A stretch of 64,000 nucleotides of DNA from Leguminivora glycinivorella (taxonomy: Eukaryota; Arthropoda; Insecta; Lepidoptera; Tortricidae): contig NC_062990.1 of NCBI RefSeq assembly GCF_023078275.1, forward strand, positions 9,873,549 to 9,937,548, in the 5' to 3' direction. Positions 54,301 through 61,079 of this stretch are shown one piece after another. How positions within the stretch are numbered: position 1 is the first letter of the stretch; every line of letters begins with the position of its first letter. The position numbers and the translations under genes are program-made. The notes below the pieces were generated by a model that was not told the origin of the DNA, searched no databases, and saw only the letters and a program-made list of their open reading frames with translations.

Positions 54301-57300
54301 TGAAATTGAAGATGGATAATTTCGGGAACGCACTACCGATACTTACAATTGGCAGCAACAAACGCTGTTACAAAGACGATACAGAGTACAGAATCATTTA
54401 TTTGTCCAAAAAAATTATTTGTCAAAATACTTAATGAAAGCTTCATTTGTTACAGGGAAGCCTAATGTGCACGTTCATCGTTCCGTCATCAACTCTGCCA
54501 TTGGTGTGGAGGCTTTCATGAGGTGCAACGTCCACGAGCAAGAACCGTAAGTGCTATAGAAGATTTTTACGAGGAGCTACTTAAAACGTGCTCCATGCTC
54601 CGTGGAGCTATAAGGGCGAAGCTTTCGCTTCTTTGTAAGACGATGCGAACCAACTCCACGAATCATCCACTAATCGAAGCTCATCAACGAATCCCGGCCT
54701 CTCTGAATCCTACTCTATGATAACTGCTATTACGGCCCAGCCACGACATTGGTCTAAGCGCGACAGCGGCGAGCGGCGGCCATACATAAGAGCGAGACAC
54801 AGCGATGGGACTTTTCATTCGCACGTATGGCTGCCGCTCACCGCTGTCGCGCTTAGACCAATGTCGTGGCTGGGCCGTTAATGCAGAAACGCTTAAGTCA
54901 GGACTACCAACCCAACGGCCTATCATCTGCCAAGTGGTGAAAATAAAATGACTAGTTTGATTCGAGTGAATTTAAATGACCGATTTGTTTAACCTATAGC
55001 GTCCCACCATACAAAAAATATGCCAAACAAATTTGAATCAATGGTACTATAAAAGAGGACTGAATTTCATTTGTTTGAAAATCGAACGAATCAAAATAAA
55101 AACAACTCAATTTCATTTAACGTAGATTCAAAATTCATCGTAGGTATTTTGTCCTAGTATTAGGACATTGAACCAAAGAAGGTTAATCATAAACAGGTAC
55201 GAGTACATACGCGTTGCGCATAAATGGCGTCAGGAAACTTAGGAGTCACAGAGCTGACTATGGAAATGCGTTTTCAGAGAGATAGATTTTTACCGGAAAA
55301 TTAAAACAATTCCCGAGTCTATGAGTGTTTGTGTCAAGTAATTTGTTATCGATATGAAAGTCGATCACACCTCACATTAATATCCTTTTTCGTTTACCAG
55401 GGTCTCAATCAGGTGGTTCAAGGGTGACCAGGAGATCGATCCGTCGCGTTACACCACGCAGGGCACAGAGTCCAACTTCACTGTCGTCCCGCAGTCCGAC
55501 GCCGATTTTGGCACCTACACCTGCAGGGTAAGTTTGTATCAGTGGCAGATCTGCTCCATATGGATTCGACTTAGGGCCGGTTGCATCAAACCATCTGTCA
55601 CCGTTAAAGCGTTCGTTTTTAGGGTTCCGTAGTGTTTATGAACGGACAAGAGGGGGCAAAATAGAAATACAAAAATCTGTCAAGGTGGTCAAAGACATGC
55701 ACTAACCTTCTCTCCGGGAGTCAGGAACTGCAGGCAGGATTGGCTGGGGTCCACACTTCATCACGGAAGCACAACCGTTTTTGCACATGTCTTATAACAG
55801 TCTGTCTGGTGTCAACAACTAATTAGAGGGCCGCGCGGGCGGGGCGAGGCGCGAGGGGAGGGGAAACATATATTTTAAATATATATGGTTAGGTAGCACA
55901 GAGAACCTCCTATAGAGTGGCAATCTTGTATATTTTGTTCGCGATACGAGTCACCAGTGTTTGGGGTGTGAGGAGCGGGCGGGGAATGTGTTAAGCGCGC
56001 TGTGATTGGCCGTTTCAAGGACGGCGGGCAGTCGCGCCAGATGAAAAGGGACAGAAGTATGACTGTCCCTCTACTGACGCGTAAGTGGCCAATGTAAGTT
56101 GACCTATGCCGGCTCTGAATAAATTATAAATATGACTTATTTGTGGAATGTAATGCCGTCTGTTTTTAAATTTGAGCTTCTTGTTACCTTTCCACACCAT
56201 TTCACACTACAGGTGGACATCTTTAAGGCATCAAAATACCCTTTTCCAATTTTTTAGTGCGAAAAACACGCGCTGCTTTCGGGTCTGTTACTTGGTCGAT
56301 ACTGATCGGGCACGGCGAGCGCCCGCGCTTATATCAGTGCAAATACTAGGAAGGCTGGCGATCGCGAGTCGTCTTGTAATGGATGTCTATAGGGGTTGGT
56401 CTGTGTTAGGTAGGTAGAATTATAGGTAGAATTTTGAACACGTAGTCAACTAAGAACCCTTATAGTTTCGCCATGTCTGTCTGTCCGTCCGTCTGTCCGC
56501 GGATAATCTCAGTAACCGTTAGTACTAGAAAGGTGAAATATGGTACCAATATGTATATTAATCACGCCAACAAATGCAAAAATAAAAAATGGAAAAAAAT
56601 GTTTTATTAGGGTACCCCCCCTACATGTAAAGTGGGGGCTGATATTTTTTTTTTCATTCTAACCCCAACGAGTGATATACTGTTGGATAGGTATTTAAAA
56701 ATGAATAAGGGTTTACTAAGATCGTTTTTTTGATAATATTAATATTTTCGGAAATAATCGCTCCTAAAGGAAAAAAGTGCGTCCCCCCCCCATCTAACTT
56801 TTGAACCATATGTTTAAAAAATATGAAAAAAAATTACAAAAGTAGAACTTTATAAAAACTTTCTAGGAAAATTGTTTTGAACTTTATAGGTTCAGTAGTT
56901 TTGGAGAAAAATACGGAAAACTACGGAACCCTACACTGAGCGTGGCCCGAAACGCTCTTGGCCGGTTTTTGTTTATTGTATGGGAAGTTCCATAGTCGTC
57001 TGCTGCGTGACGATGATGTGTCTGTGTCTGTCAAAAGTGGTTGAAGCAACTGGCCCTTAACAAGCCCTTAATCGTTACAGATTCAGTGCGAAAAGGGTTT
57101 CCTTCGGAAACGTTCGTATTTGTCATGCTAGTTCAGTCAATATCAGTACATCTTGTACGACGTTCATCGTAGACATTTGCGACACAGTGACAGGCTGCCA
57201 GCCTCTCGCCTACGTCATAATTAAAACCCGTATCCCATTGTCGACTTCTAAGACACCGGAGGAAAGGGGTGGTGAAATTCTTAACCCTCCATCACACGGG

Positions 57301-60300
57301 CAAGTAGCAACTACTTCTACGGGGGTTGTTTTAATCATCTACTAAATCATCCTTGCGTTATCCCGTTATTCGCCGCGGCTCATGCCTGGGGTCCACTGTG
57401 AAAACTAATCCCAAGATTTAGCGTAAGCACAGTTTTACGAAAGCGACTACCATTAGGAATTAGTCCGGTTTCCTCACGATGGTTTCCTTCACCGAAAAGC
57501 GACTGGCAAATATCAAATGACATTTCGCACATAAGTTCCGAAAAACTTATTGGTGCCGCGACCTCCAGATTGAAAGTCGCACGATGTTACCTCTAGGCCA
57601 CCGGCGCTTCTTTTAAATCATCTATTAATAATATTGTCTTCGGTTACCGCGATAGTTACTCATGAAATAAAACTATGGAAACGGATTAAATCGCGTATAA
57701 TGAATTTAAAATTCACCCCGACGTTTCGAACTCTTTACAGCGTTCGTGGTCAACGGGTGACTGATCATCTATTAATGTAAGACATTATTTTCCAGGCCGA
57801 ATGCGTCTTCGGTACCCACCACCGTTCCATCGAGCTGGTTGAGACCCCTGTAGTGGAGCGGCTGGAGTCTGATGGCAGCAAACTGTCCTGGTCCGTCCAC
57901 TCTCACCTGCCACTCAGGAGCATCGAGATACAGCTTATTGATACTGTCAATGTAAGTAACGTTCTATGTATAAAATTTTCCCATTACTAACGACCGGTCT
58001 GGCCTAAGAATCCCGGTAAGGGCATTTATTTGTGTGATGAGCACAGATATTTGTTCCTGAGTCATGGATGTTTTCTATGTATATAAGTATTTGTATATTA
58101 TATATGTCGTTGCCATGAGTACCCGCAACATAAGCCTTCTTGAGCTTACCGTGGGACTCAGTCAATCTGTGTAAGAATGTCCTATAACAATTATTTTATT
58201 TTATTTTTTGATTTTTTTTCCGGGGTCAAAGGAGATTTGACCGAAATGGGGCATTCTGGCAACATATATGGTCAAATGTGTGACAAAATCACTAGATAAG
58301 AATACTTGTAATGTTTCAATGTCACACCCTCAGCAGACATAAAATTAAGGACTTGAAGAAGCAGGCTACAAAACAAAACACTAACCTTGCTCCGTTATCA
58401 AGCTCACGGACATGGTCAAAAGAGTTCTTGAATTATTGAAGAGTCTTTCATAAAAGGCCAATTGTGCAAAAGATCATCGAGGGTCGAGGTAGATATTAAA
58501 AAAAAATAAAAAAAATTATTGTTACACACAGTAAAATACATTAAATGGTTTCTCTGGCGGATCCCAAACTAGGCTGAGCCTGTGTCTTGGGACCCTGGAG
58601 TGCAGTACGTCTTTATACAATCTAGAATTATAATTAAGGCACCCAAAATTATAAGATCTTTCTAGTCTAAATGTGACCTCAACTTTAGAAATCCATAGAA
58701 AAATAGTTAATACTTAATAACATAAATCATACTTTCAGGGAACCTCGAAGAACATCGAAGTACCAGTGCCGGACCAAAAGACTCACGAATACGATTTCAC
58801 ATACGTCGTGAATTCAGTGCAACCTGGCCTCTATGATGCTGTGGTGAAGGTCGAAAATTCCAAGGGCATGGGCGAGAACAGCTTACCTGTTGAACTTAAA
58901 GACGGTAATATTTTATTTTAGTTATAGTCTGATAAGCCAACTTTGTCAGTAGAAAATTAATAATTAATGACTCCACGGCCGATACGGCCACGGCGACTGC
59001 TTTCAAGTCCGTTGCTGTCTCTGGTGTGCTCTCAAATGGCTTTTGTTTCGGAAAAATAGTAGAAAATGATGCGTATTTAAATGTACGTACGGAATACCAA
59101 CCCGTCGCGTTTTCATTTTACTTGACACGTTCGCTGCAGTACCGAGTCGGAAGGCCTTATACAAAATATGGGTATGCACCTAATTAATTGCGAGTGAATT
59201 TAATTGCAGCAGCGAAGATTTGATCCTTGTTTACATGCTGATTTTATGTTTTGTTCCTAATTGACGAATGTATTTTCTACTGACAAATATTGGTTGTAAG
59301 ACTATTGTTGTCATTTAATTTATTTTGAGTTACTTTGTGTTTTAATCTCACATGTAAAAAATCATTACAACTTTTGAAATTCACAATCAGAAATAAAAGA
59401 CCTGCAGTAAACGGCCATAGAGAATGCACATCGGTTGTCTCTTTCTTGCTTAATGTGACGTTAACTGTCTCTTTCCAAAGACCGATGTGCGTTCTTTATG
59501 GCCGTTTACTGTACGTAATCTTATTATTTCGTCATAATAACTCAAACTTACATGTTTGACATTGATAACATGAATGCTCTGAGTTTCTATCAAAACTACA
59601 AAAGATTTAAAATTAACTTTAATGCATGTGTTTTTTTTTTGTTTTTAATTTATTTCATTTTACTTCATTTTAGTTGAACAAGATCCTGCACGCATCCAAG
59701 TTGCGAGATGTAAGTATTTTATGCTTATTTTTCAGTATTTTTTTTGCTAAATAACCTATCACATTATTTTTAGTCATATTTTCATTTTTTTACATTTTAA
59801 TTTTAACGGTTTACACAGTCGACGACTTTAATCTTGGGATGTTAAAATAAATAATAATTATTATTTCCATAATGGCATTGTAATAGTACATTGCGATAGG
59901 TACAATGAAATTCGAAACGAGTGGCGATAAATTACATACATACATACATACATACAATCACGCCTGTTTCCCAGAGGGGTAGGCAGAGATCACGGATTTC
60001 CATTTACTACGATCCTGACAAACCACTTTCGCTTCACACACTTTCATAACATTTCTCATACATAAATTAAAACGCAAATATAAGATATGTATCGTACAAC
60101 ATTTTACACTACATATTGCCATTTCTATTTGTTACATAACTGTGTGATAAGCTCATTATCTAAGGAGTGCGGTAATATAGCACCATTATGTACCGTAATA
60201 GTTATTTGTTATACAAGGGGGCAAAGTTGTATCTTAACGCCGAGTGTGGAATAGAATCTGAACTCGCAAGTTCAGGATTCTATTCTCGAACCACTCGCTT

Positions 60301-60814
60301 CGCTCGTGGTTCAACTATAGAATCCTTTCACTTGCTCGTTTTTCAACACACGAGAAGTAAAATACATTTGCACCCGAGTGTAACACAAAACTTTTCCCCT
60401 CACTATAGCGAGGAAACTACAACGCAAAAAATGCGTTTATCACTGCTTCCAGTAGTTCCACAGGTGGTAAATCATCTTTATTACTAGATTCATCTACTTT
60501 TATCAATTTTAAAGCAGTTAATTTGACTTTATTCAATGTCAAATTACTTTACCCACTAGTGGATAAAATGCGTTTTTACCCGCTGGTATTAAATGACAAA
60601 ACACGTGTTTCCGAGCTAGTGAGGGGAAAAATGTTTAAACACGTTATGAAATGTACTATTTACACACTTCTATCAAGTAATAAATAACTAGGTATTTCAA
60701 CGTTATACATTTCCGTTTCCAGTGGGCCCATCCCCCGGCGCGGCGCACGCGCACAGCCCGACGACGGCGCTCATCTCCACTGTGCTAATGTATCTGCTCG
60801 TTCGAATGCTGTAG
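42216..60814 (+). CDS. Ig/FN3 cell-adhesion protein, GPI-anchor type, 3' 12 exons (5' partial)
   Basis: Twelve exons with GT-AG borders splice into one open frame of 440 residues plus TAG: 42216-42305, 45706-45813, 50315-50396, 50727-50857, 52457-52572, 53553-53682, 54456-54546, 55401-55527, 57796-57951, 58739-58904, 59674-59709, 60723-60814. Intron phases in order: 1,1,2,1,0,1,2,0,0,1,1. Residues 1-34 are acidic (FFQDDPGSDNEQNDEG). Ig1 has C60, W71, C113 with ADAGGYQC; Ig2 C156, W168, C200 with EDSGTYYC; Ig3 C242, W254, C290 with ADFGTYTC plus an extra C294. Residues 310-398 look FN3-like (KLSWSV, YDAVVKVENSKGMGE). N-glycosylation sequons: N38, N94, N274, N343. A hydrophobic end (ALISTVLMYLLVRML) suggests GPI anchoring. 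Three Ig plus one FN3 plus GPI is the Klingon/Wrapper layout of insect neural adhesion proteins; which orthologue is not decided. The signal-peptide exon is upstream and unseen. Confidence 0.85.
42811..43240 (+). mobile_element. Element R440, copy 4, Ig intron 1
   Basis: It matches the 14071 copy closely from TTTTCCCCTCACTAGCTCGG to CTTGTATAACAAATAAC. It is opposite in orientation to the copy in intron 11 (60198-60632). Confidence 0.6.
43629..44111. mobile_element. MITE, GGGCCGGTTGCA family, TTA target, Ig intron 1
   Basis: GGGCCGGTTGCAGAAG at the left and GATACAACTGGCCC at the right, flanked by TTA (43626-43628, 44112-44114). It shares the interior CATCTGTCACCGTTAAAGCG and GGGAAGTTCCATAG with the interrupted copy at 55574-57056. 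Confidence 0.65.
44217..44530. repeat. Tandem pair of MITE P, 157-bp period, Ig intron 1
   Basis: Two nearly identical units abut at 44373/44374, each with GTGGCTAGC.GAATG at the left and a CATTC.GCTACGGGGCC end. Unit 1 has GCCGAATGGC and TTCGGCTAC; unit 2 has GCTGAATGAC and TTCAGCTAC. The peptide-like frame across unit 1 also occurs on the opposite strand at 41955-42170. Confidence 0.7.
44971..45130. mobile_element. MITE P, fifth copy, Ig intron 1
   Basis: GTGCGTAGCCAAATGGCACA to TGCCATTCGGCTACGGGG, more like the 22332 copy in its body (CAGAGCCAGACTACCTTTCG). Confidence 0.65.
45452..45675 (+). repeat. Dispersed repeat E, plus copy, before exon b
   Basis: From CCCCCGACGCAAAAACGACG to AATTTTGTGGTTAGGTTA; it ends only about 25 bp before the acceptor of exon b, so it may supply part of that intron's 3' end. 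Confidence 0.6.
45706..45813 (+). CDS. Ig gene, exon b (start of Ig1)
   Basis: Between TTTTTCAG and GTAAGG. It encodes the NAT sequon (N38), the A/B strands (VYKVPIGKGVRLEC) and the first Ig1 cysteine C60. Confidence 0.85.
45837..45990 (-). mobile_element. Helitron-like 3' end fragment, Ig intron 2
   Basis: CTAGCTTTTACCCGCGGCTT and CGCCCGCG are the reverse complement of the Lep1-like 3' end (hairpin plus CTAG), right after exon b. The remainder differs from the other copies, so it is a different subfamily or a truncated copy. Confidence 0.5.
46035..46111. mobile_element. 77-bp TA-flanked MITE, Ig intron 2
   Basis: CGGTCAGCCAAGAAAGAGG, TTTACCACTTTTC and GAAAAGTGGTAAACCACTTT, TTTGGCTGACTG are inverted arms around a short loop, with TA on each side. 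Confidence 0.65.
46500..47160. repeat. CCCCGT hexamer microsatellite, about 70 pure units, Ig intron 2
   Basis: Positions 46687-47110 are almost pure CCCCGT; only isolated variants (CCCCCT near 46849, CACCGT near 46905) break it. Degenerate CCCTAT and CCCTGT units flank it on the two sides. All frames stay open, producing PV, PR and GT dipeptide pseudo-proteins that are not genes. The minus strand is (GGGGAC)n and could form G-quadruplexes. Confidence 0.9.
47163..48165 (+). repeat. Three degenerate tandem units of about 385-445 bp, Ig intron 2
   Basis: The phrase AATCCTTTCTTAGTGCTCCT recurs near 47197, 47579 and 48027; between them CCCCATTGCAC.ACAACAGG and CATAAAAACGATACCCATAT recur. Two units end in the phrase GGACCAGCGGTTTCGGCTGT and CAGTCAGTCAGTCA. 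This is a lepidopteran dispersed repeat of unclear class; no protein. Confidence 0.6.
48166..49020. other. Ig intron 2, no feature recognised
   Basis: I see no exon or RNA and no complete element. GC-rich words such as CGGCGCCAAAC near 48684 are isolated. Confidence 0.4.
49024..49184. repeat. Palindromic-end element, GGGCC ends
   Basis: AAGGGCCTATTTACACGG at the left and CCATGTAAACGGGCCCTT at the right. Similar to the TTA-flanked MITE at 16354 in its ends (GGGCCC.TTTA.ACGG), but the two flanks read TAA and TTA, so the target duplication is not confirmed. Confidence 0.45.
49198..49697. mobile_element. hAT-type MITE, 500 bp, 8-bp target duplication, Ig intron 2
   Basis: Inverted ends TAGAGATGGGCCGAATAT and ATATTCGGCCCATCTCTA are perfect. 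ATGTATAG flanks it at 49190-49197 and 49698-49705. An 8-bp duplication is diagnostic of hAT transposition. The interior is rich in ATTCGG repeats near both ends; no transposase frame. Confidence 0.8.
49840..50145 (+). mobile_element. LINE 3' end (CR1-like), Ig intron 2
   Basis: A short frame with SNQVPDEIKNLHKNIQS resembles the end of CR1/Jockey ORF2 (LPDEIKN). A 3' UTR follows and the end GTAATAAATCACTTCATTTC carries (ATTTC)n. Only the last few hundred bases are present. Confidence 0.55.
50315..50396 (+). CDS. Ig gene, exon c (Ig1 middle)
   Basis: Between TTTTTTAG and GTAAGT. It encodes the Ig1 tryptophan strand (MVTWMRGDIGLVVLGTQ). Confidence 0.85.
50420..50560 (-). mobile_element. SINE family A, head portion, Ig intron 3
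   Basis: The minus strand begins AGCGCTTGGTGGCCTAGCGG with GGTTCGAACCCGGCTCG as B-box; the body ends at the CGAAAAGCGACTGG phrase and the tail is lacking. Most of the 330-bp intron 3 is this SINE. Confidence 0.65.
50727..50857 (+). CDS. Ig gene, exon d (end of Ig1)
   Basis: Between TGTTTCAG and GTAAGT. It encodes NGTDLIIHNVVQADAGGYQC and the linker to Ig2. It carries sequon N94 and C113. Confidence 0.85.
50935..51483 (+). repeat. Dispersed repeat F, plus copy, Ig intron 4
   Basis: From ACCGGCCAAGAGCGTGTCGG through GGGTTCCGTAGTTTTCCGTA to CTACGGAACCCTAAAAA. TAGGGTTCCGTAG near the start is the reverse complement of CTACGGAACCCTA at the end. Contains a G-run and (GGAC)n. Opposite orientation to the copy in intron 8. 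Confidence 0.65.
51590..51740 (+). repeat. Repeat D end fragments, Ig intron 4
   Basis: GTGCTCTGTCTACCCCTTAT occurs twice (51640 and 51702), each followed by GAAATACA or GGAAATACAGG, a short tandem of the family's last part, just left of the Penelope-like remnant. Confidence 0.4.
51745..52339 (-). mobile_element. Penelope-like remnant with near-identical inverted terminal repeats, Ig intron 4
   Basis: The arms 51745-51885 and 52198-52339 are reverse complements with about one mismatch (ACTTATATTGACCGGG versus CCCGGTCAATATAAGT at the tips). Between them a minus frame encodes HWIELHSPKVISTERHYIPR and REAIEIHKYKNFNREDG with LSNVW, the kind of sequence found at the end of the GIY-YIG part of Penelope-like elements. 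The reverse transcriptase is missing. Inverted terminal repeats are known for this group. Identification rests on motif memory. Confidence 0.6.
52457..52572 (+). CDS. Ig gene, exon e (start of Ig2)
   Basis: Between ATTTTCAG and GTCAGT. It encodes PGSDLTLSCSATGIPAPKII plus the Ig2 tryptophan (W168). Confidence 0.85.
52655..52899 (-). mobile_element. SINE family B, complete, minus strand, Ig intron 5
   Basis: The minus strand starts GACCGGTCTGGCTCAGTCGG (A-box-like), has GGGTTCGAATCCCGG (B-box) and GGGCATTTATTTGTGTGATG, and ends with AATAAATAAATA-type tail next to 52655. It lies about 80 bp after exon e. Confidence 0.7.
52910..53206 (-). mobile_element. SINE family A, minus strand, Ig intron 5
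   Basis: Tail side ATCATCCTCCCTGCGATATC, head side GGTTCGAACCCGCGACCTCC (plus strand) to GCCACCAGTGC. Almost full-length and adjacent to the family B SINE. Confidence 0.7.
53207..53552. other. Rest of Ig intron 5, no feature
   Basis: A short palindrome (ACAGAAAACAAAAGCTTTCTGT-like, about 53227-53252) with ATGTGACAGAAA and TTTCTGTCACAT arms lies at the start; nothing else is recognised. Confidence 0.4.
53553..53682 (+). CDS. Ig gene, exon f (end of Ig2)
   Basis: Between AAATTACAG and GTACGT. It encodes IKNVKAEDSGTYYCYAMG and the last Ig2 strand. Confidence 0.85.
54456..54546 (+). CDS. Ig gene, exon g (start of Ig3)
   Basis: Between TGTTACAG and GTAAGT. It encodes KPNVHVHRSVINSAIGVEAF and C242. 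Confidence 0.85.
54733..54877. mobile_element. Near-perfect palindromic MITE, TTA target, Ig intron 7
   Basis: CGGCCCAGCCACGACATTGG and TCTAAGCGCGACAGCGG pair with CCGCTGTCGCGCTTAGA and CCAATGTCGTGGCTGGGCCG. TTA flanks at 54730-54732 and 54878-54880. Arms of about 60 bp with a few mismatches. The frames in it follow the palindrome. Confidence 0.75.
55401..55527 (+). CDS. Ig gene, exon h (end of Ig3)
   Basis: Between TTTACCAG and GTAAGT. It encodes SIRWFKGDQEIDPSRYTT, sequon N274 and SDADFGTYTCR. Confidence 0.85.
55616..56975 (-). repeat. Dispersed repeat F, minus copy, split by a solo LTR
   Basis: Left piece TTTTAGGGTTCCGTAG; right piece TCAACTAAGAACCCTTATAG through to CGAAACGCTCTTGGCCGG. 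Joining across the LTR restores the order seen at 50935-51483 in reverse. Confidence 0.65.
55633..56440. mobile_element. Solo LTR, 808 bp, 5-bp target duplication, Ig intron 8
   Basis: It begins TGTTTATGAACGG and ends AATTTTGAACA (TG...CA, with TGTT/AACA tips). CGTAG lies directly on both sides (55628-55632, 56441-56445). The position lies within repeat F, whose intact copy reads without this stretch. AATAAA near 56119 may be the LTR polyadenylation signal. It has no similarity to the 188-bp gypsy LTR at 30027. LTR family unknown. Confidence 0.8.
57185..57310 (-). repeat. Dispersed repeat D, minus copy, Ig intron 8
   Basis: GTGACAGGCTGCCAGCCTCT, ACCCGTATCCCATTGTCGAC and GGTGGTGAAATTCTTAACCC are the reverse complement of the family. 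Confidence 0.5.
57334..57610 (-). mobile_element. SINE family A, minus strand, Ig intron 8
   Basis: CATCCTTGCGTTATCCCGTT at the tail side; CACCGAAAAGCGACTGGCAA and the tRNA-like head near 57555-57605. The B-box is damaged (GGTGCCGCGACCTCC), so this copy is older. Confidence 0.6.
57620..57795. other. End of Ig intron 8, no feature
   Basis: A phrase ACGTTTCGAACTCTTTACAG and GGTCAACGGGTGACTG near 57722-57765 has the look of a LINE or Penelope 3' region, but it is too short to assign. Confidence 0.3.
57796..57951 (+). CDS. Ig gene, exon i (Ig3 to FN3)
   Basis: Between TTTTCCAG and GTAAGT, phase 0 on both sides. It encodes AECVFGTHHRSIELVETP then the first FN3 strands (SKLSWSVHSHLPLRSIEIQL). Confidence 0.85.
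57988..58205 (+). mobile_element. SINE family B, plus copy with internal deletion, Ig intron 9
   Basis: GACCGGTCTGGCCTAAGAAT joins directly to CCCGGTAAGGGCATTTATTT, so the middle of the tRNA-like head with the first part of the B-box is gone. The body and the tail phrase GAGTACCCGCAACATAAGCC are complete. Confidence 0.65.
58500..58720 (-). repeat. Probable LINE 3' UTR, minus strand, Ig intron 9
   Basis: After an A-rich stretch, TGTTACACACAGTAAAATAC and GGATCCCAAACTAGGCTGAG with TGTGTCTTGGGACCC look like a LINE 3' UTR. Assignment is weak. Confidence 0.35.
58739..58904 (+). CDS. Ig gene, exon j (FN3 end)
   Basis: Between ACTTTCAG and GTAATA. It encodes the second half of FN3, ending GENSLPVELKD. 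Sequon N343 is completed across the junction. Confidence 0.85.
59403..59514. mobile_element. Inverted-repeat MITE, Ig intron 10
   Basis: CAGTAAACGGCCATAGAGAA with TGCACATCGGT at the left pairs with ACCGATGTGCGTTC and TTTATGGCCGTTTACTG at the right, arms about 32 bp. Confidence 0.65.
59674..59709 (+). CDS. Ig gene, exon k, 36-nt microexon
   Basis: Between CATTTTAG and GTAAGT. It encodes VEQDPARIQVAR, with split codons on both sides. Both neighbours are phase 1, so the exon can be used or skipped without changing the frame. Confidence 0.7.
59940..60040 (-). repeat. Repeat D end, minus strand, Ig intron 11
   Basis: (CATA)n then CAATCACGCCTGTTTCCCAG and GGTAGGCAGAGATCACG, the reverse complement of the family's end. 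Confidence 0.45.
60198..60632 (-). mobile_element. Element R440, copy 5, Ig intron 11
   Basis: TAGTTATTTGTTATACAAGG to CCGAGCTAGTGAGGGG. Near 60255 it has a rearranged junction (GAATCTGAACTCGCAAGTTC) absent from other copies. It ends about 90 bp before the last exon. Confidence 0.6.
60723..60814 (+). CDS. Ig gene, last exon (stalk and GPI signal)
   Basis: Preceded by TCCGTTTCCAG. It encodes a small-residue stalk (GPSPGAAHAHSPTT) and the hydrophobic tail, then TAG at 60812-60814. Small residues before the hydrophobic run offer candidate GPI attachment sites; the exact residue cannot be told. Confidence 0.8.
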
Positions 60815-61045
60815 ACCTGTTAGCCCCTTTAGTATTCGTTGGTAAACGGCACCATTCGACAAGCGCGGATCCAGGGGGGGGGCACGTGGTCTATTTGTAA
60901 GGCCAACCTAGGCTCCAGGATCCGCGATCTCCCCCCTGGATCCGCGATGACATTCAAGCTGGGCTAGTTTTCTGTAGATGAGGTTTATATCCTACTTCCT
61001 ACTTTATTAATTGATTTGTACTTACTGATGTGTTGCCTGAATAAA
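60815..61045 (+). other. Proximal 3' UTR of the Ig gene with polyadenylation signal
   Basis: AATAAA at 61040-61045 is the first consensus signal after the stop and is followed by a (TTCTA)n run at about 61049-61075. A GC-rich hairpin lies at 60864-60946. The true cleavage site is not determinable from sequence alone. Confidence 0.45.
60864..60946. repeat. GC-rich hairpin in the 3' UTR
   Basis: CGCGGATCCAGGGGGGG pairs with CCCCCCTGGATCCGCG, 16 bp around a 50-nt loop that itself contains CAGGATCCGCGA. It could form a strong stem in the mRNA. Confidence 0.6.
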
Positions 61046-61079
61046 TGAGTTCTATTCTATTCTATTCTATTCTATATAG

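Larger units (their letters stand above)
55574..57056. mobile_element. MITE, GGGCCGGTTGCA family, TTA target, split by nested insertions, Ig intron 8
   Basis: GGGCCGGTTGCATCAAACCA to AAAGCGTTCGTT at the left and TGTATGGGAAGTTCCATAGT to AGCAACTGGCCC at the right; TTA at 55571-55573 and 57057-57059. The uninterrupted order is seen at 43629-44111. The gap holds a minus-strand repeat F, which itself holds a solo LTR. Confidence 0.7.
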
